Shown here: in pieces, positions 26,781 to 33,274 of the stretch | Layout of the letters: the number at the start of each line of letters is the position of its first letter | How positions within the stretch are numbered: position 1 is the stretch's first letter | From: Tenacibaculum sp. 190524A02b | GTDB taxonomy: Bacteria > Bacteroidota > Bacteroidia > Flavobacteriales > Flavobacteriaceae | Reading direction: 5' to 3' | NCBI RefSeq assembly: GCF_964036645.1 | Contig: NZ_OZ038525.1 | Span: forward strand, 2,440,501 to 2,504,500 | Length of the DNA: 64,000 nt | Made by a program: the position numbers and the translations under genes | Notes under the pieces: model-generated | What the model saw: the letters and a program-made list of their open reading frames with translations, nothing else | What the model was told of the DNA's origin: nothing | Database searches by the model: none

Positions 26781-27061
26781 AAAAAAGACCTTGAATATTC
26801 ATCCAAGGCCTTTTTGTCTAACCAAACTTAGTATAAAAACTAACTACTACTATTTTAAAAACTATATTTTTTTCTTTATTAAAAGCTCTCTTTTCAGGAA
26901 TGTCTTTTCAGACCGCATATACAAGGGAAATCTTACTCAGAGAGACTTTGGGTGTTTATACATTTTGTATAAACTAGGGAAAAACAAACTATAATTAATT
27001 ATAATTATATCTTTAATGAACTTGTAAAAAACTTTAAAACTATTACTTTGTTTTTGTTTTC
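26781..27061 (-). ncRNA. Candidate structured ncRNA, unit C
   Basis: Leftward transcript of about 280 nt ending at the terminator 26781-26816 (GGCCTTGGAT paired with ATTCAAGGTC, then T6). Core nearly identical to unit A, including GUUUAUAC/GUAUAAAC, GUCU-GAAA-AGAC and the AAAG-CUCUC closing helix. A rightward 67-codon frame in this unit is not kept in the other copies and is rejected as coding. Confidence 0.55.
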
Positions 27062-27068
27062 ATTTATA

Positions 27069-27094
27069 TGACACTTACTTTTCTAAGAAGTCAC
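27069..27094 (-). promoter_or_regulatory. Conserved GTGAC-N16-TGTCA element, unit C
   Basis: GTGAC (27090-27094), 16 bases, TGTCA (27069-27073), read leftward, followed by TATAAATGAAAAC. Confidence 0.55.
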
Positions 27095-27130
27095 ATAAAA
27101 GTTAATTTTTATTTTCTTTTAATTCTTTTT

Positions 27131-27389
27131 AAAAAGACCTTGAACATATATCCAAGGCCTTTTCGTCTAACCAAACTTAGTATAAAAACTAACTACTACT
27201 ATTTTTAAGAACTTTTCTTTCTTTTTAATTAAAAACCTCTCTTTTCAGTACTTCTTTTTCTGTATTCATACACCATATCTTACTAAGAGAGACTTGTTTT
27301 TAGGGGCTTTTTTAAAGAAAAAAGCTAACTAATTGTTCAATGAACATTTAAAAACTTCAAAACTGTTATTTTATTGTTTTGTGTTTTCA
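27131..27389 (-). ncRNA. Candidate structured ncRNA, unit D (most diverged)
   Basis: Leftward transcript of about 260 nt ending at the terminator 27131-27164. The first hairpin has an entirely different sequence, GCUUUUUU/AAAAAAGC with a CUUU loop, in the place of GUUUAUAC/GUAUAAAC in units A and C, so pairing is kept without sequence. The GAAA tetraloop hairpin is degraded. CUCUC/GAGAG and the 3' box are retained. Confidence 0.5.
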
Positions 27390-27396
27390 TGTTATT

Positions 27397-27422
27397 TGAC
27401 ACGTCTTTTTTTAGATAGTCAC
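27397..27422 (-). promoter_or_regulatory. Conserved GTGAC-N16-TGTCA element, unit D
   Basis: GTGAC (27418-27422), 16 bases, TGTCA (27397-27401), read leftward, followed by AATAACATGAAAAC. It begins 9 bases after the terminator of the upstream clpS operon. Confidence 0.55.
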
Positions 27423-27430
27423 ATTGAATC

Positions 27431-27466
27431 AAAAAAAAAATCTCAAAATTTTTATTTTGAGATTTT
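27431..27466 (-). terminator. Terminator of the tpiA-prmA-clpS gene group
   Basis: Stem AATCTCAAAAT/ATTTTGAGATT with a 4-base loop and a run of ten T on the minus strand, directly after the stop of the 27467 gene. It insulates the ncRNA array from the upstream operon. Confidence 0.85.
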
Positions 27467-27751
27467 CTAGTATAAATATTTTCTTAAAATTACTCGGTGT
27501 TCTGGTAGTGATTTATCATACTTTTCTACCAGTTTTTCAAGTATTTCTGGCGGTTTCACTCCTACTTCTTTTTTTGATTTAAATTTAGAAACATATAAGT
27601 TATAATATTCTTCTTCTTTTATTTTTTCTTTCTCAAAAATTAAAAAATGAGTTTCATTTAACTCTGTAAAGCATATTTTTTTTCCTTTGAAAGCCCCTGA
27701 TTTGTCTTCAAAAAAATCAGAAAACTCATAATACCTAAAAACGTTTTCCAT
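27467..27751 (-). CDS. Small conserved-looking protein downstream of clpS
   Basis: A 94-aa acidic/basic soluble protein beginning MENVFRYYEFSDFFEDKSGA from the ATG at 27751; a TTG nine bases upstream would overlap the clpS stop. I do not recognise the family. It has no signal peptide or membrane segment and ends LPEHRVILRKYLY. The start lies one base from the clpS stop, so it is the last gene of the clpS transcript and is probably translationally coupled. A role with ClpS cannot be inferred beyond this linkage. Confidence 0.65.
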   Translation of the reverse strand: MENVFRYYEFSDFFEDKSGAFKGKKICFTELNETHFLIFEKEKIKEEEYYNLYVSKFKSKKEVGVKPPEILEKLVEKYDKSLPEHRVILRKYLY

Positions 27752-27752
27752 A

Positions 27753-28028
27753 TTATACAATCTCCGCAGAAAGTCCTAGCTGTAGTAACCTAGAGCATCT
27801 TGGTTCTAAATCTTTATATTCTCCAGTTTTTACTGCACACTTACCTTTGTAGTGAACTAAAACTGTACATTGTTCTGCTTGTTCTGGTGTATGCTCACAC
27901 ACACTTATTAAACTATCAATTACAAAATCAAAGGTATTTACATCATCATTGTATAAGATAATTTCATACTCTTTTGTTTCTTGTATTAAAACATCTAATT
28001 CTTCTTGAATTTTCTCTATTGTGCTCAT
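27753..28028 (-). CDS. clpS: ATP-dependent Clp protease adaptor ClpS
   Basis: Delivers N-degron substrates to ClpAP/ClpCP. The 91-aa protein has the family core ILYNDDVNTFDFVIDSLISV (substrate-pocket Asn-Asp), followed by HTPEQAEQCTVLVHYKGKCAV, which matches the HxxGxxxV-type edge with Tyr-Lys-Gly in this group. It sits 7 bases downstream of prmA in a leftward housekeeping gene group. Confidence 0.92.
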   Translation of the reverse strand: MSTIEKIQEELDVLIQETKEYEIILYNDDVNTFDFVIDSLISVCEHTPEQAEQCTVLVHYKGKCAVKTGEYKDLEPRCSRLLQLGLSAEIV

Positions 28029-28035
28029 CTTCCTT

Positions 28036-28872
28036 CTATTTTTGATATCTCAATGCTACCCAATTATTCCTTTCTATGGTTTTATATAAAGATAATCCAT
28101 ATTTTATTACATTGCTATCTATTATTGAAATATCTTCTTTATAAAAACCACTTAATAGTAATGTTCCTTCTTCATTTAAACTATTAATATAAGTTTCCAT
28201 ATCATTGAGCAAGATATTTCTATTAATATTCGCTATAATAACGTCATATTTTTTATCTATTAAAAGCTTAGCATCTCCTTGATATACATTTATTTCTTGA
28301 CATTTATTTCTTTCTACATTTTCAATAGAGTTTTCATAACACCATTTATCTATATCTATAGCGTCTATGGGTTTTGCTCCTTTTATTTCTGCAAAAATGG
28401 CTAAAATTCCTGTACCACACCCCATATCAAGTACTTTTTTATCGTCCAAATCTAAATTTAGCAAATGTTGTACCATCATATGTGTAGTTTCATGATGACC
28501 TGTCCCAAAACTCATTTTAGGCTCTATTACTATATCATATCTCAAATTAGGATTCTCATGAAAAGGAGCTCTAATACTTACTAAATCATCTACTTGTATA
28601 GGTTGAAAATTTTTTTCCCATTCCGCATTCCAATTAGTTTGAGCTACTTCAGTATTCTGGTATTCAAAGATAAATTCTGGAGAGTTTAATATAAATATTT
28701 CTTCTAAAATACTCTCGTTCCAGTCCTGCTTTTGTATATATGCCGTAACCCCTTGTTCATTCTCTACAAAACTTTCAAATCCTACATTACCTAATTCTGC
28801 TATCAATATTTCAGTTGCAGGTTCTTTTGGTGTTACTTTAAAAGTATACTCTATATAAACATTATCCATCAA
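28036..28872 (-). CDS. prmA: Ribosomal protein L11 methyltransferase
   Basis: S-adenosylmethionine-dependent trimethylation of ribosomal protein uL11. The 278-aa protein has an N-terminal substrate-recognition domain (about 1-110) and a Rossmann methyltransferase domain with motif I VLDMGCGTGILAIFA, preceded by KMSFGTGHHETTHMM, the PrmA-specific AdoMet-binding loop, and ANINRNILL (motif IV). Start MMDN overlaps the preceding gene by 4 bases; either Met could initiate. Confidence 0.95.
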   Translation of the reverse strand: MMDNVYIEYTFKVTPKEPATEILIAELGNVGFESFVENEQGVTAYIQKQDWNESILEEIFILNSPEFIFEYQNTEVAQTNWNAEWEKNFQPIQVDDLVSIRAPFHENPNLRYDIVIEPKMSFGTGHHETTHMMVQHLLNLDLDDKKVLDMGCGTGILAIFAEIKGAKPIDAIDIDKWCYENSIENVERNKCQEINVYQGDAKLLIDKKYDVIIANINRNILLNDMETYINSLNEEGTLLLSGFYKEDISIIDSNVIKYGLSLYKTIERNNWVALRYQK

Positions 28873-29276
28873 TCTATTCCTTCTTTTTGTCTTAGTTTAT
28901 TAATAAAATCAATACCACATTCTAATTTTTTAGCGATTGGCATTTTCTTAGAGATTACTCTCCAAAAAGGCATTATACTCTCTAACTTTTCTCCTTCTTT
29001 ATACTTTTGATAAGCTAACTCAGTAACTATCCTTAAAAAAATACTAGTAGTTACTGGACAAGAATTATCAGCATTATTGGCTAAAGCAATATCTTTTCGC
29101 ATTGTTTTTAAATCAACTTGGGCACCATAAGGAATTTCGTTAACATAACTTTCAATTATTTGAGGAGTTGCTATAAACATATTAGTTCCTTCTGAAAGAT
29201 CTGCAAACCTTTTTTCTATCACCTTTTTTTGAGGTGGTTTTGCGTTATTATATTTTTCTTGCCAAGTTTTTGCCAT
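28869..29276 (-). CDS. Conserved protein of unknown function, possibly alkyltransferase-like
   Basis: A 135-aa soluble protein beginning MAKTWQEKYNNAKPPQKKVI. I do not know an assigned function. Recognisable blocks are IPYGAQVDLKTMRKDIALAN, NSCPVTTSIFLRIVTE and PFWRVISKKMPIAKKL. The IPxG...IA block together with a PxWRVI segment recalls the winged-helix C-terminal domain of alkyltransferase-like proteins (IPxGxV...IA, PWHRV), but the similarity is weak and by eye. It is packed between tpiA (1 base) and prmA (4-base overlap). Confidence 0.75.
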   Translation of the reverse strand: MAKTWQEKYNNAKPPQKKVIEKRFADLSEGTNMFIATPQIIESYVNEIPYGAQVDLKTMRKDIALANNADNSCPVTTSIFLRIVTELAYQKYKEGEKLESIMPFWRVISKKMPIAKKLECGIDFINKLRQKEGID

Positions 29277-29277
29277 T

Positions 29278-30036
29278 TTATATTGCCTCTACTATCGCTA
29301 AAAAGTCTTCTGATTTTAATGAAGCGCCACCTATTAAGCCTCCATCTACATCTGATTTCGAAAATATTTCTTTTGCATTGGCTGGTTTAACGCTTCCTCC
29401 ATACAATATAGAAACTTTATTAGCTAATTCTTCATTGTATTCTTTAGCTAAAACTTGTCTGATAAAAGCGTGCATCTCCTGTGCTTGCTCTGGTGTTGCT
29501 GTTTCTCCTGTTCCTATTGCCCATACTGGCTCATAAGCTAAAGTTATTTTCGAATAATTATCTTCTAACAAATGAAACAAACTTTCTTTTAATTGCGTCT
29601 CTACAACTTCAAAGTGTTTTTCAGTTTTTCTATCTTCTAATTGTTCTCCAAAACAAAATATTACTTCTAAACTGTTAGTTAGTGCTGCATCTACTTTTTT
29701 AGCTAACATTTCACTTGTTTCTCCAAAATAACTTCTTCTTTCTGAATGACCAATAATAACAATACCTACCCCTATTTCAGTTAACATCTCTGCTGCAACT
29801 TCTCCCGTAAATGCACCACTTTTTTCTTGGTGTACATTTTGTGCAGCCACTTCAATTACTGATTTTTCGGTTCTCTTTACTGCTGTACTTAAGTTAACAA
29901 AGCTTGGCGCTATGATAACTCTTTTATCTTTTAGCTCTTGTTTTTTTAATCCTTTTTTTATTCCCTTAATTAGCTTTTTTGCTTCATCAAGGTTTTTATT
30001 CATTTTCCAGTTGCCTGCAATAATTTTGTTTCTCAC
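29278..30036 (-). CDS. tpiA: Triosephosphate isomerase
   Basis: Interconverts dihydroxyacetone phosphate and glyceraldehyde-3-phosphate in glycolysis. The 252-aa TIM barrel shows all catalytic elements: GNWKMNK (Lys), IGHSERR (His), AYEPVWAIGTG (Glu and the flexible loop) and YGGSVKPANA (phosphate binding). It heads the leftward tpiA-28869-prmA-clpS-27467 gene group, which ends at the terminator 27431-27466. Confidence 0.97.
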   Translation of the reverse strand: MRNKIIAGNWKMNKNLDEAKKLIKGIKKGLKKQELKDKRVIIAPSFVNLSTAVKRTEKSVIEVAAQNVHQEKSGAFTGEVAAEMLTEIGVGIVIIGHSERRSYFGETSEMLAKKVDAALTNSLEVIFCFGEQLEDRKTEKHFEVVETQLKESLFHLLEDNYSKITLAYEPVWAIGTGETATPEQAQEMHAFIRQVLAKEYNEELANKVSILYGGSVKPANAKEIFSKSDVDGGLIGGASLKSEDFLAIVEAI

Positions 30037-30094
30037 GGTGTTAAGTTTTTAGTTGATTGTGTTATAGTTTTGTTGTTAAGCTTGCAAAAATACA

Positions 30095-30583
30095 TCATTT
30101 TTTTAAGCTTTGTTCTATTTGTTTATCTGTTGATTTTGTAGCATTGAATACTTTGATTCCGCCAGTTTCATCTACCACTAAATATCTAGGAATCCAACGT
30201 AATTGAAGAAAATTAGCGAAATCTCCTTCCCATCCAGACTGCATAAAGTAATGATTTCCGCTTAAATTTAATCTTTCAATACTTTCTTTCCATTCTTCTA
30301 AAGATTTATCTAATGATAAAAACACGTAAGATGCTTGTGGATATTTTTCTTTTAATTCTAATAAATAAGGTAAACTATCTAAACAATCTTTACACCATGA
30401 AGCCCAAACATTAATTACTATTATTTTTCCTTTATTTTCTTCTAATATTTGATTAAAAGCTACCTCATTATTATTTATGTTTATAAATGTGTCGGCCAAT
30501 GCTTTTTTTGAAAAGGCTGTTTCATTAGTTATACAGCTAGAATAAAGACTAGTTATTAATAGTAGTAGAATATACTTTTTCAT
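30095..30583 (-). CDS. TlpA/ResA-like thioredoxin-fold lipoprotein
   Basis: A 162-aa lipoprotein (MKKYILLLLITSLYSSC, lipobox YSSC). The redox site is WASWCKDCLDSL, a CxxC of TlpA type with Lys-Asp between the cysteines; the cis-Pro segment is LRWIPRYLVVDETG. It should act as a membrane-anchored periplasmic disulfide reductase. It follows a paralogue by 4 bases in the same transcript. Confidence 0.88.
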   Translation of the reverse strand: MKKYILLLLITSLYSSCITNETAFSKKALADTFININNNEVAFNQILEENKGKIIVINVWASWCKDCLDSLPYLLELKEKYPQASYVFLSLDKSLEEWKESIERLNLSGNHYFMQSGWEGDFANFLQLRWIPRYLVVDETGGIKVFNATKSTDKQIEQSLKK

Positions 30584-30586
30584 TTG

Positions 30587-31072
30587 TTATTTTATTAGTT
30601 TAGCTTCAATATCTGCAACTTTAGCACTTTTAAACACTACTATTTCTTGATTGGTATTAATTAATAAAAATCTAGGTATTGTTTTTAATTTTATAAATTT
30701 TGCTATAGCTCCTTTTCCTTTTTGCGGGATATAATAATGTTGTCCTTTTAAATTCTTTAAATTTTCTAGTCCTCTTTTCCAATCATGATACGAATGATCT
30801 ACTGATAGGAAAACATAATCAATATCATTATTTTTTTCTTGTAGTTTTTCTACATCTTTAAAACTATCTTGACTGTAGGGACAATAACTTGCATAAACTT
30901 GTATAAAAGTTTGTTTATTCTTATTCCTTTTTAACAATTCGTTTAAATTGATTGAATCTCTATTTATTGTTACTAACTTTTCTTCTAAAGATTCTTTTGT
31001 AAATGATTTTGGTTGAAAAACGGTACAACTTGTAAAAAATATGGTTATTAAAATTATTAAAACTTTCTTCAT
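30587..31072 (-). CDS. TlpA-like thioredoxin-fold lipoprotein with a CPYS site
   Basis: A 161-aa paralogue of the downstream gene with lipoprotein signal MKKVLIILITIFFTSC. The active-site segment is VYASYCPYSQDS, in which the second cysteine of CxxC is serine. The cis-Pro segment LKTIPRFLLINT is kept. Thioredoxin-fold proteins with CxxS can form mixed disulfides or act as isomerases/chaperones but cannot complete a two-cysteine reduction by themselves. Being co-transcribed with a CxxC paralogue suggests that the pair works together. Confidence 0.85.
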   Translation of the reverse strand: MKKVLIILITIFFTSCTVFQPKSFTKESLEEKLVTINRDSINLNELLKRNKNKQTFIQVYASYCPYSQDSFKDVEKLQEKNNDIDYVFLSVDHSYHDWKRGLENLKNLKGQHYYIPQKGKGAIAKFIKLKTIPRFLLINTNQEIVVFKSAKVADIEAKLIK

Positions 31073-31087
31073 ATTTATATTCTCTTT

Positions 31088-32167
31088 TTACTCATATAAA
31101 TTTACTCTAGGGTCAAGCACACTATATAATATATCTACTACAATATTAATAATAATAAACAATGTTGCTATGACTAATACACTCCCCATAATTACTGGTA
31201 AATCTAAAGTATTCAATGCATTTACAATCTCTTTACCTAAACCATTCCAGTTAAAAATATACTCTACAAAAACGGCTCCTGCTAACATAGAAGCAAACCA
31301 ACCTGAAATTGCAGTTATAACTGGATTTAAAGAGTTTTTTAACGCATGTTTTTTTATTACTTGATAGGTATTAAGTCCTTTTGCTTTAGCAGTTCTTATA
31401 TAATCTTGACCTAATGTTTCTAATAATGAATTTCTCATTAGCTGAATTATAACTGCTAGAGGTCTTATTCCTAAAACTAGTGCCGGTAGTGTTAAATTTT
31501 TCCATTTTATAAAAACATCTTCTCCAAAATCATCTACCTCAAATAAACTACCTGTCATATTTAGATTTGTATATTTATGTAATATAAACCCAAAAAACCA
31601 CGCAAATAATATTGCTGAAAAAAAAGATGGAATACTCATTCCTAATGTACTTATAACAGCTATTATCCTATCAAAAATAGTGTCTTTAAGTATAGCTGAT
31701 AAAACACCTAATAATATTCCAAAAAAAATAGCTAAAGCTATAGCTGTAATGGCTAAAACTGCCGTATTAGGTAATGTTTCTGCTATTACTTCTGATACAC
31801 TTTTCCCATTTTTCTGAAATGACTGTCTTAAATATGGGTATTTAACAACTAACGTTAAGTTTCCTAGATTAAATAATTTATGATAATTATACTTATTTTC
31901 ACTCAAAAAAGTATAATCATCATTATTTTTACTATGTAATGATATTGGAGAAACATCATTAAGATAATATAGATATTGAGTGAAGATTGGTTTGTCAAAC
32001 CCATATTTCTTTCTAATATTATCCAGTTGTTCTGTATCTTCTCTTTGGTCTAGCATCATTCTAGCCGGATCTCCAGGTAAAATATTAAATAATAAAAAGA
32101 TAACTGTTACTACCCCAAACAGGGTTATAAAACCGTAGAAAAGTTTATTTATAATGTATTGGATCAT
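31088..32167 (-). CDS. DppB/OppB-type ABC transporter permease
   Basis: A 359-aa inner-membrane permease of the oligopeptide/nickel family. The N-terminus IQYIINKLFYGFITLFGVVTV and NILPGDPARMMLDQR are the DppB hallmark, and the EAA-like loop reads RTAKAKGLNTYQVIKKHALKNSL. A periplasmic insert follows the first helix. The start is ATG 32167 rather than TTG 32176. No DppC, ATPase or binding protein is adjacent, so partners must be encoded elsewhere. Confidence 0.9.
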   Translation of the reverse strand: MIQYIINKLFYGFITLFGVVTVIFLLFNILPGDPARMMLDQREDTEQLDNIRKKYGFDKPIFTQYLYYLNDVSPISLHSKNNDDYTFLSENKYNYHKLFNLGNLTLVVKYPYLRQSFQKNGKSVSEVIAETLPNTAVLAITAIALAIFFGILLGVLSAILKDTIFDRIIAVISTLGMSIPSFFSAILFAWFFGFILHKYTNLNMTGSLFEVDDFGEDVFIKWKNLTLPALVLGIRPLAVIIQLMRNSLLETLGQDYIRTAKAKGLNTYQVIKKHALKNSLNPVITAISGWFASMLAGAVFVEYIFNWNGLGKEIVNALNTLDLPVIMGSVLVIATLFIIINIVVDILYSVLDPRVNLYE

Positions 32168-32202
32168 TAGAAACAAAGATAAGAGAAACTCGTAAAATTG
32201 TT

Positions 32203-32210
32203 TACTTTTG
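32203..32210 (+). promoter_or_regulatory. -7 promoter element of pyrF
   Basis: TACTTTTG, a perfect TAnnTTTG box, 20 bases before the pyrF ATG. No clear -33 TTG is seen. Confidence 0.55.
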
Positions 32211-32230
32211 CCTAACTTTTATAACTATTC

Positions 32231-33058
32231 ATGACAACACAACAACTTGTAACTGAAATTAAAAGAAAGGAATCTTTTTTATGCATAGGCCTTGATGTAG
32301 ACCTTACCAAAATACCTAATCATTTACTTAAAAAAGATGATCCTATTTTTGAATTTAATAAAGCTATTATAGATGCCACTCATCATTTATGTGTAGCTTA
32401 CAAACCTAATACGGCTTTCTATGAAGCATATGGTTTAAAAGGTTGGAAAGCCCTTGAAAAAACTATTCGTTATATTAACGAAAATCACCCTGAAATTTTC
32501 ACTATTGCCGATGCTAAACGCGGTGATATTGGAAACACTTCTACCATGTACGCCAAGGCTTTTTTTGATGATTTAGCTTTTGATAGTGTTACCGTTGCTC
32601 CGTATATGGGTAAAGATTCAGTAGAGCCTTTCTTAGCTTTTAAAGATAAACATACTATTCTTTTAGCCTTAACTTCAAACCAAGGTGCTTTTGATTTTCA
32701 AACTCAGTTAACTAACAACAAAGAGTTATATAAAAATGTATTAGCCACTTCTAAAAAATGGGCTAATTCACAAAATTTAATGTATGTTGTGGGTGCTACA
32801 AAAGCAGAATACCTATCTGAAATACGTGAAATTATCCCTAATAGTTTTCTTTTGGTTCCTGGTGTTGGCGCTCAAGGTGGTAACTTACAAGATGTATGCA
32901 AACATGGAATGAATGAAAATATAGGGCTTCTTATAAATTCATCTAGAGGTATTATCTATGCTAGTAGTGATGATGATTTTGCATTTGCTGCTGCTGAAAA
33001 AGCAACAGCTTTGCAAATAGAAATGAAAAATATATTACATAAAAAAAGCCAAGGTTAA
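32231..33058 (+). CDS. pyrF: Orotidine 5'-phosphate decarboxylase (type 2)
   Basis: Last step of de novo UMP synthesis. The 275-aa enzyme belongs to the longer type 2 subfamily: [12 protein letters not shown] near the N-terminus, [12 protein letters not shown], the catalytic [15 protein letters not shown] (Lys-Asp array), [14 protein letters not shown] and VPGVGAQGG. It is a single gene, unlinked to other pyr genes. Its stop codon lies inside the loop of a hairpin whose T-run is on the other strand. Confidence 0.96.
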   Translation: MTTQQLVTEIKRKESFLCIGLDVDLTKIPNHLLKKDDPIFEFNKAIIDATHHLCVAYKPNTAFYEAYGLKGWKALEKTIRYINENHPEIFTIADAKRGDIGNTSTMYAKAFFDDLAFDSVTVAPYMGKDSVEPFLAFKDKHTILLALTSNQGAFDFQTQLTNNKELYKNVLATSKKWANSQNLMYVVGATKAEYLSEIREIIPNSFLLVPGVGAQGGNLQDVCKHGMNENIGLLINSSRGIIYASSDDDFAFAAAEKATALQIEMKNILHKKSQG

Positions 33059-33127
33059 TTACTCCTTGGCTTACCAATTAATTAATTCAAACAATTATAC
33101 CAATGAAAACAAAGTTGTTGGTATACG
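33041..33127 (-). ncRNA. Candidate antisense sRNA matching a susC 5' UTR and start codon
   Basis: Predicted leftward RNA of about 87 nt. Its 5' end folds into a hairpin: stem 33118-33125 with 33096-33103 (UAUACCAA/UUGGUAUA) and a 14-base loop CAACUUUGUUUUCA. The linker contains UAAUUGUUUGAAUUAAUU. The RNA ends at a terminator (stem AAGCCAAGG/CCTTGGCTT, T7, 33041-33071) whose T-run exists only on the minus strand. The loop is antisense to AUGAAAACAAAGUU and the linker to the 5' UTR of the susC at 3770. On the plus strand the same bases look like a copied susC start (ATGAAAACAAAG at 33103) that stops after 13 codons, so a relic is the alternative. It lies just after the terminator of the second SusCD operon. 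Confidence 0.6.
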
Positions 33128-33131
33128 CCTG

Positions 33132-33139
33132 CAAAAGTA
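33132..33139 (-). promoter_or_regulatory. -7 promoter element of the candidate antisense sRNA
   Basis: Read leftward TACTTTTG, a perfect TAnnTTTG box identical to that of pyrF, placing the RNA start at about 33127. The -33 position (33159-33161) is AAA rather than TTG, so the promoter is supported by one element only. Confidence 0.5.
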
Positions 33140-33221
33140 AATAGGTTTAAAAAGTTTCTTTATAGTTTTGATTTGAATTGCTTGCTTTTTGAATTAAACA
33201 ATCAGGAATTACTACATCAAT

Positions 33222-33253
33222 AAAAAAGACTGCCCTCTCGGACAGCCTCTTTC
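33222..33253 (-). terminator. Terminator of the second SusC/SusD operon
   Basis: Read leftward AGAGGCTGTCC, loop GAGAG, GGCAGTCT, T6: a GC-rich stem with one bulge, 22 bases after the susD stop. Confidence 0.8.
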
Positions 33254-33274
33254 GAAATTAAAGGGGAATAATTT

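Larger units (their letters stand above)
26041..27422 (-). repeat. Array of four tandem diverged ncRNA-like units
   Basis: The 1.44 kb between tolC and the 27467 gene carries no credible protein gene. It contains four imperfect copies of one unit at 26041-26328, 26348-26647, 26781-27094 and 27131-27422, with a non-repeated spacer of about 130 bases between the second and third. As read leftward each copy has: GTGAC-N16-TGTCA; a variable segment of about 65-85 bases; a core with CUCUC...GAGAG pairing and GAGTAAGAT; a nearly invariant 3' box (AGTAGTAGTTAGTTTTTATA, then CTAAGTTTGGTTA); and a terminator hairpin with CCTTGA-like stem. Spacers and loops have diverged while these blocks are kept, which points to selection on RNA and promoter rather than recent duplication. 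Confidence 0.75.

Noticed and set aside
26791..26994. Rightward 67-codon frame inside ncRNA unit C
   Set aside because: It runs through a terminator hairpin, has no similar frame in the other three copies and lacks protein-like composition.
26041..27422. CRISPR array or IS/MITE cluster
   Set aside because: Units are about 290-310 bases with conserved internal hairpins and terminators, not short repeats with unique spacers. There is no cas gene, transposase, terminal inverted repeat or target-site duplication.
33103..33144. Short peptide gene MKTKLLVYACKSK
   Set aside because: It is the plus-strand reading of the copied susC start and stops after 13 codons; no signal or conservation argument supports translation, and the minus-strand RNA explains hairpin and terminator better.
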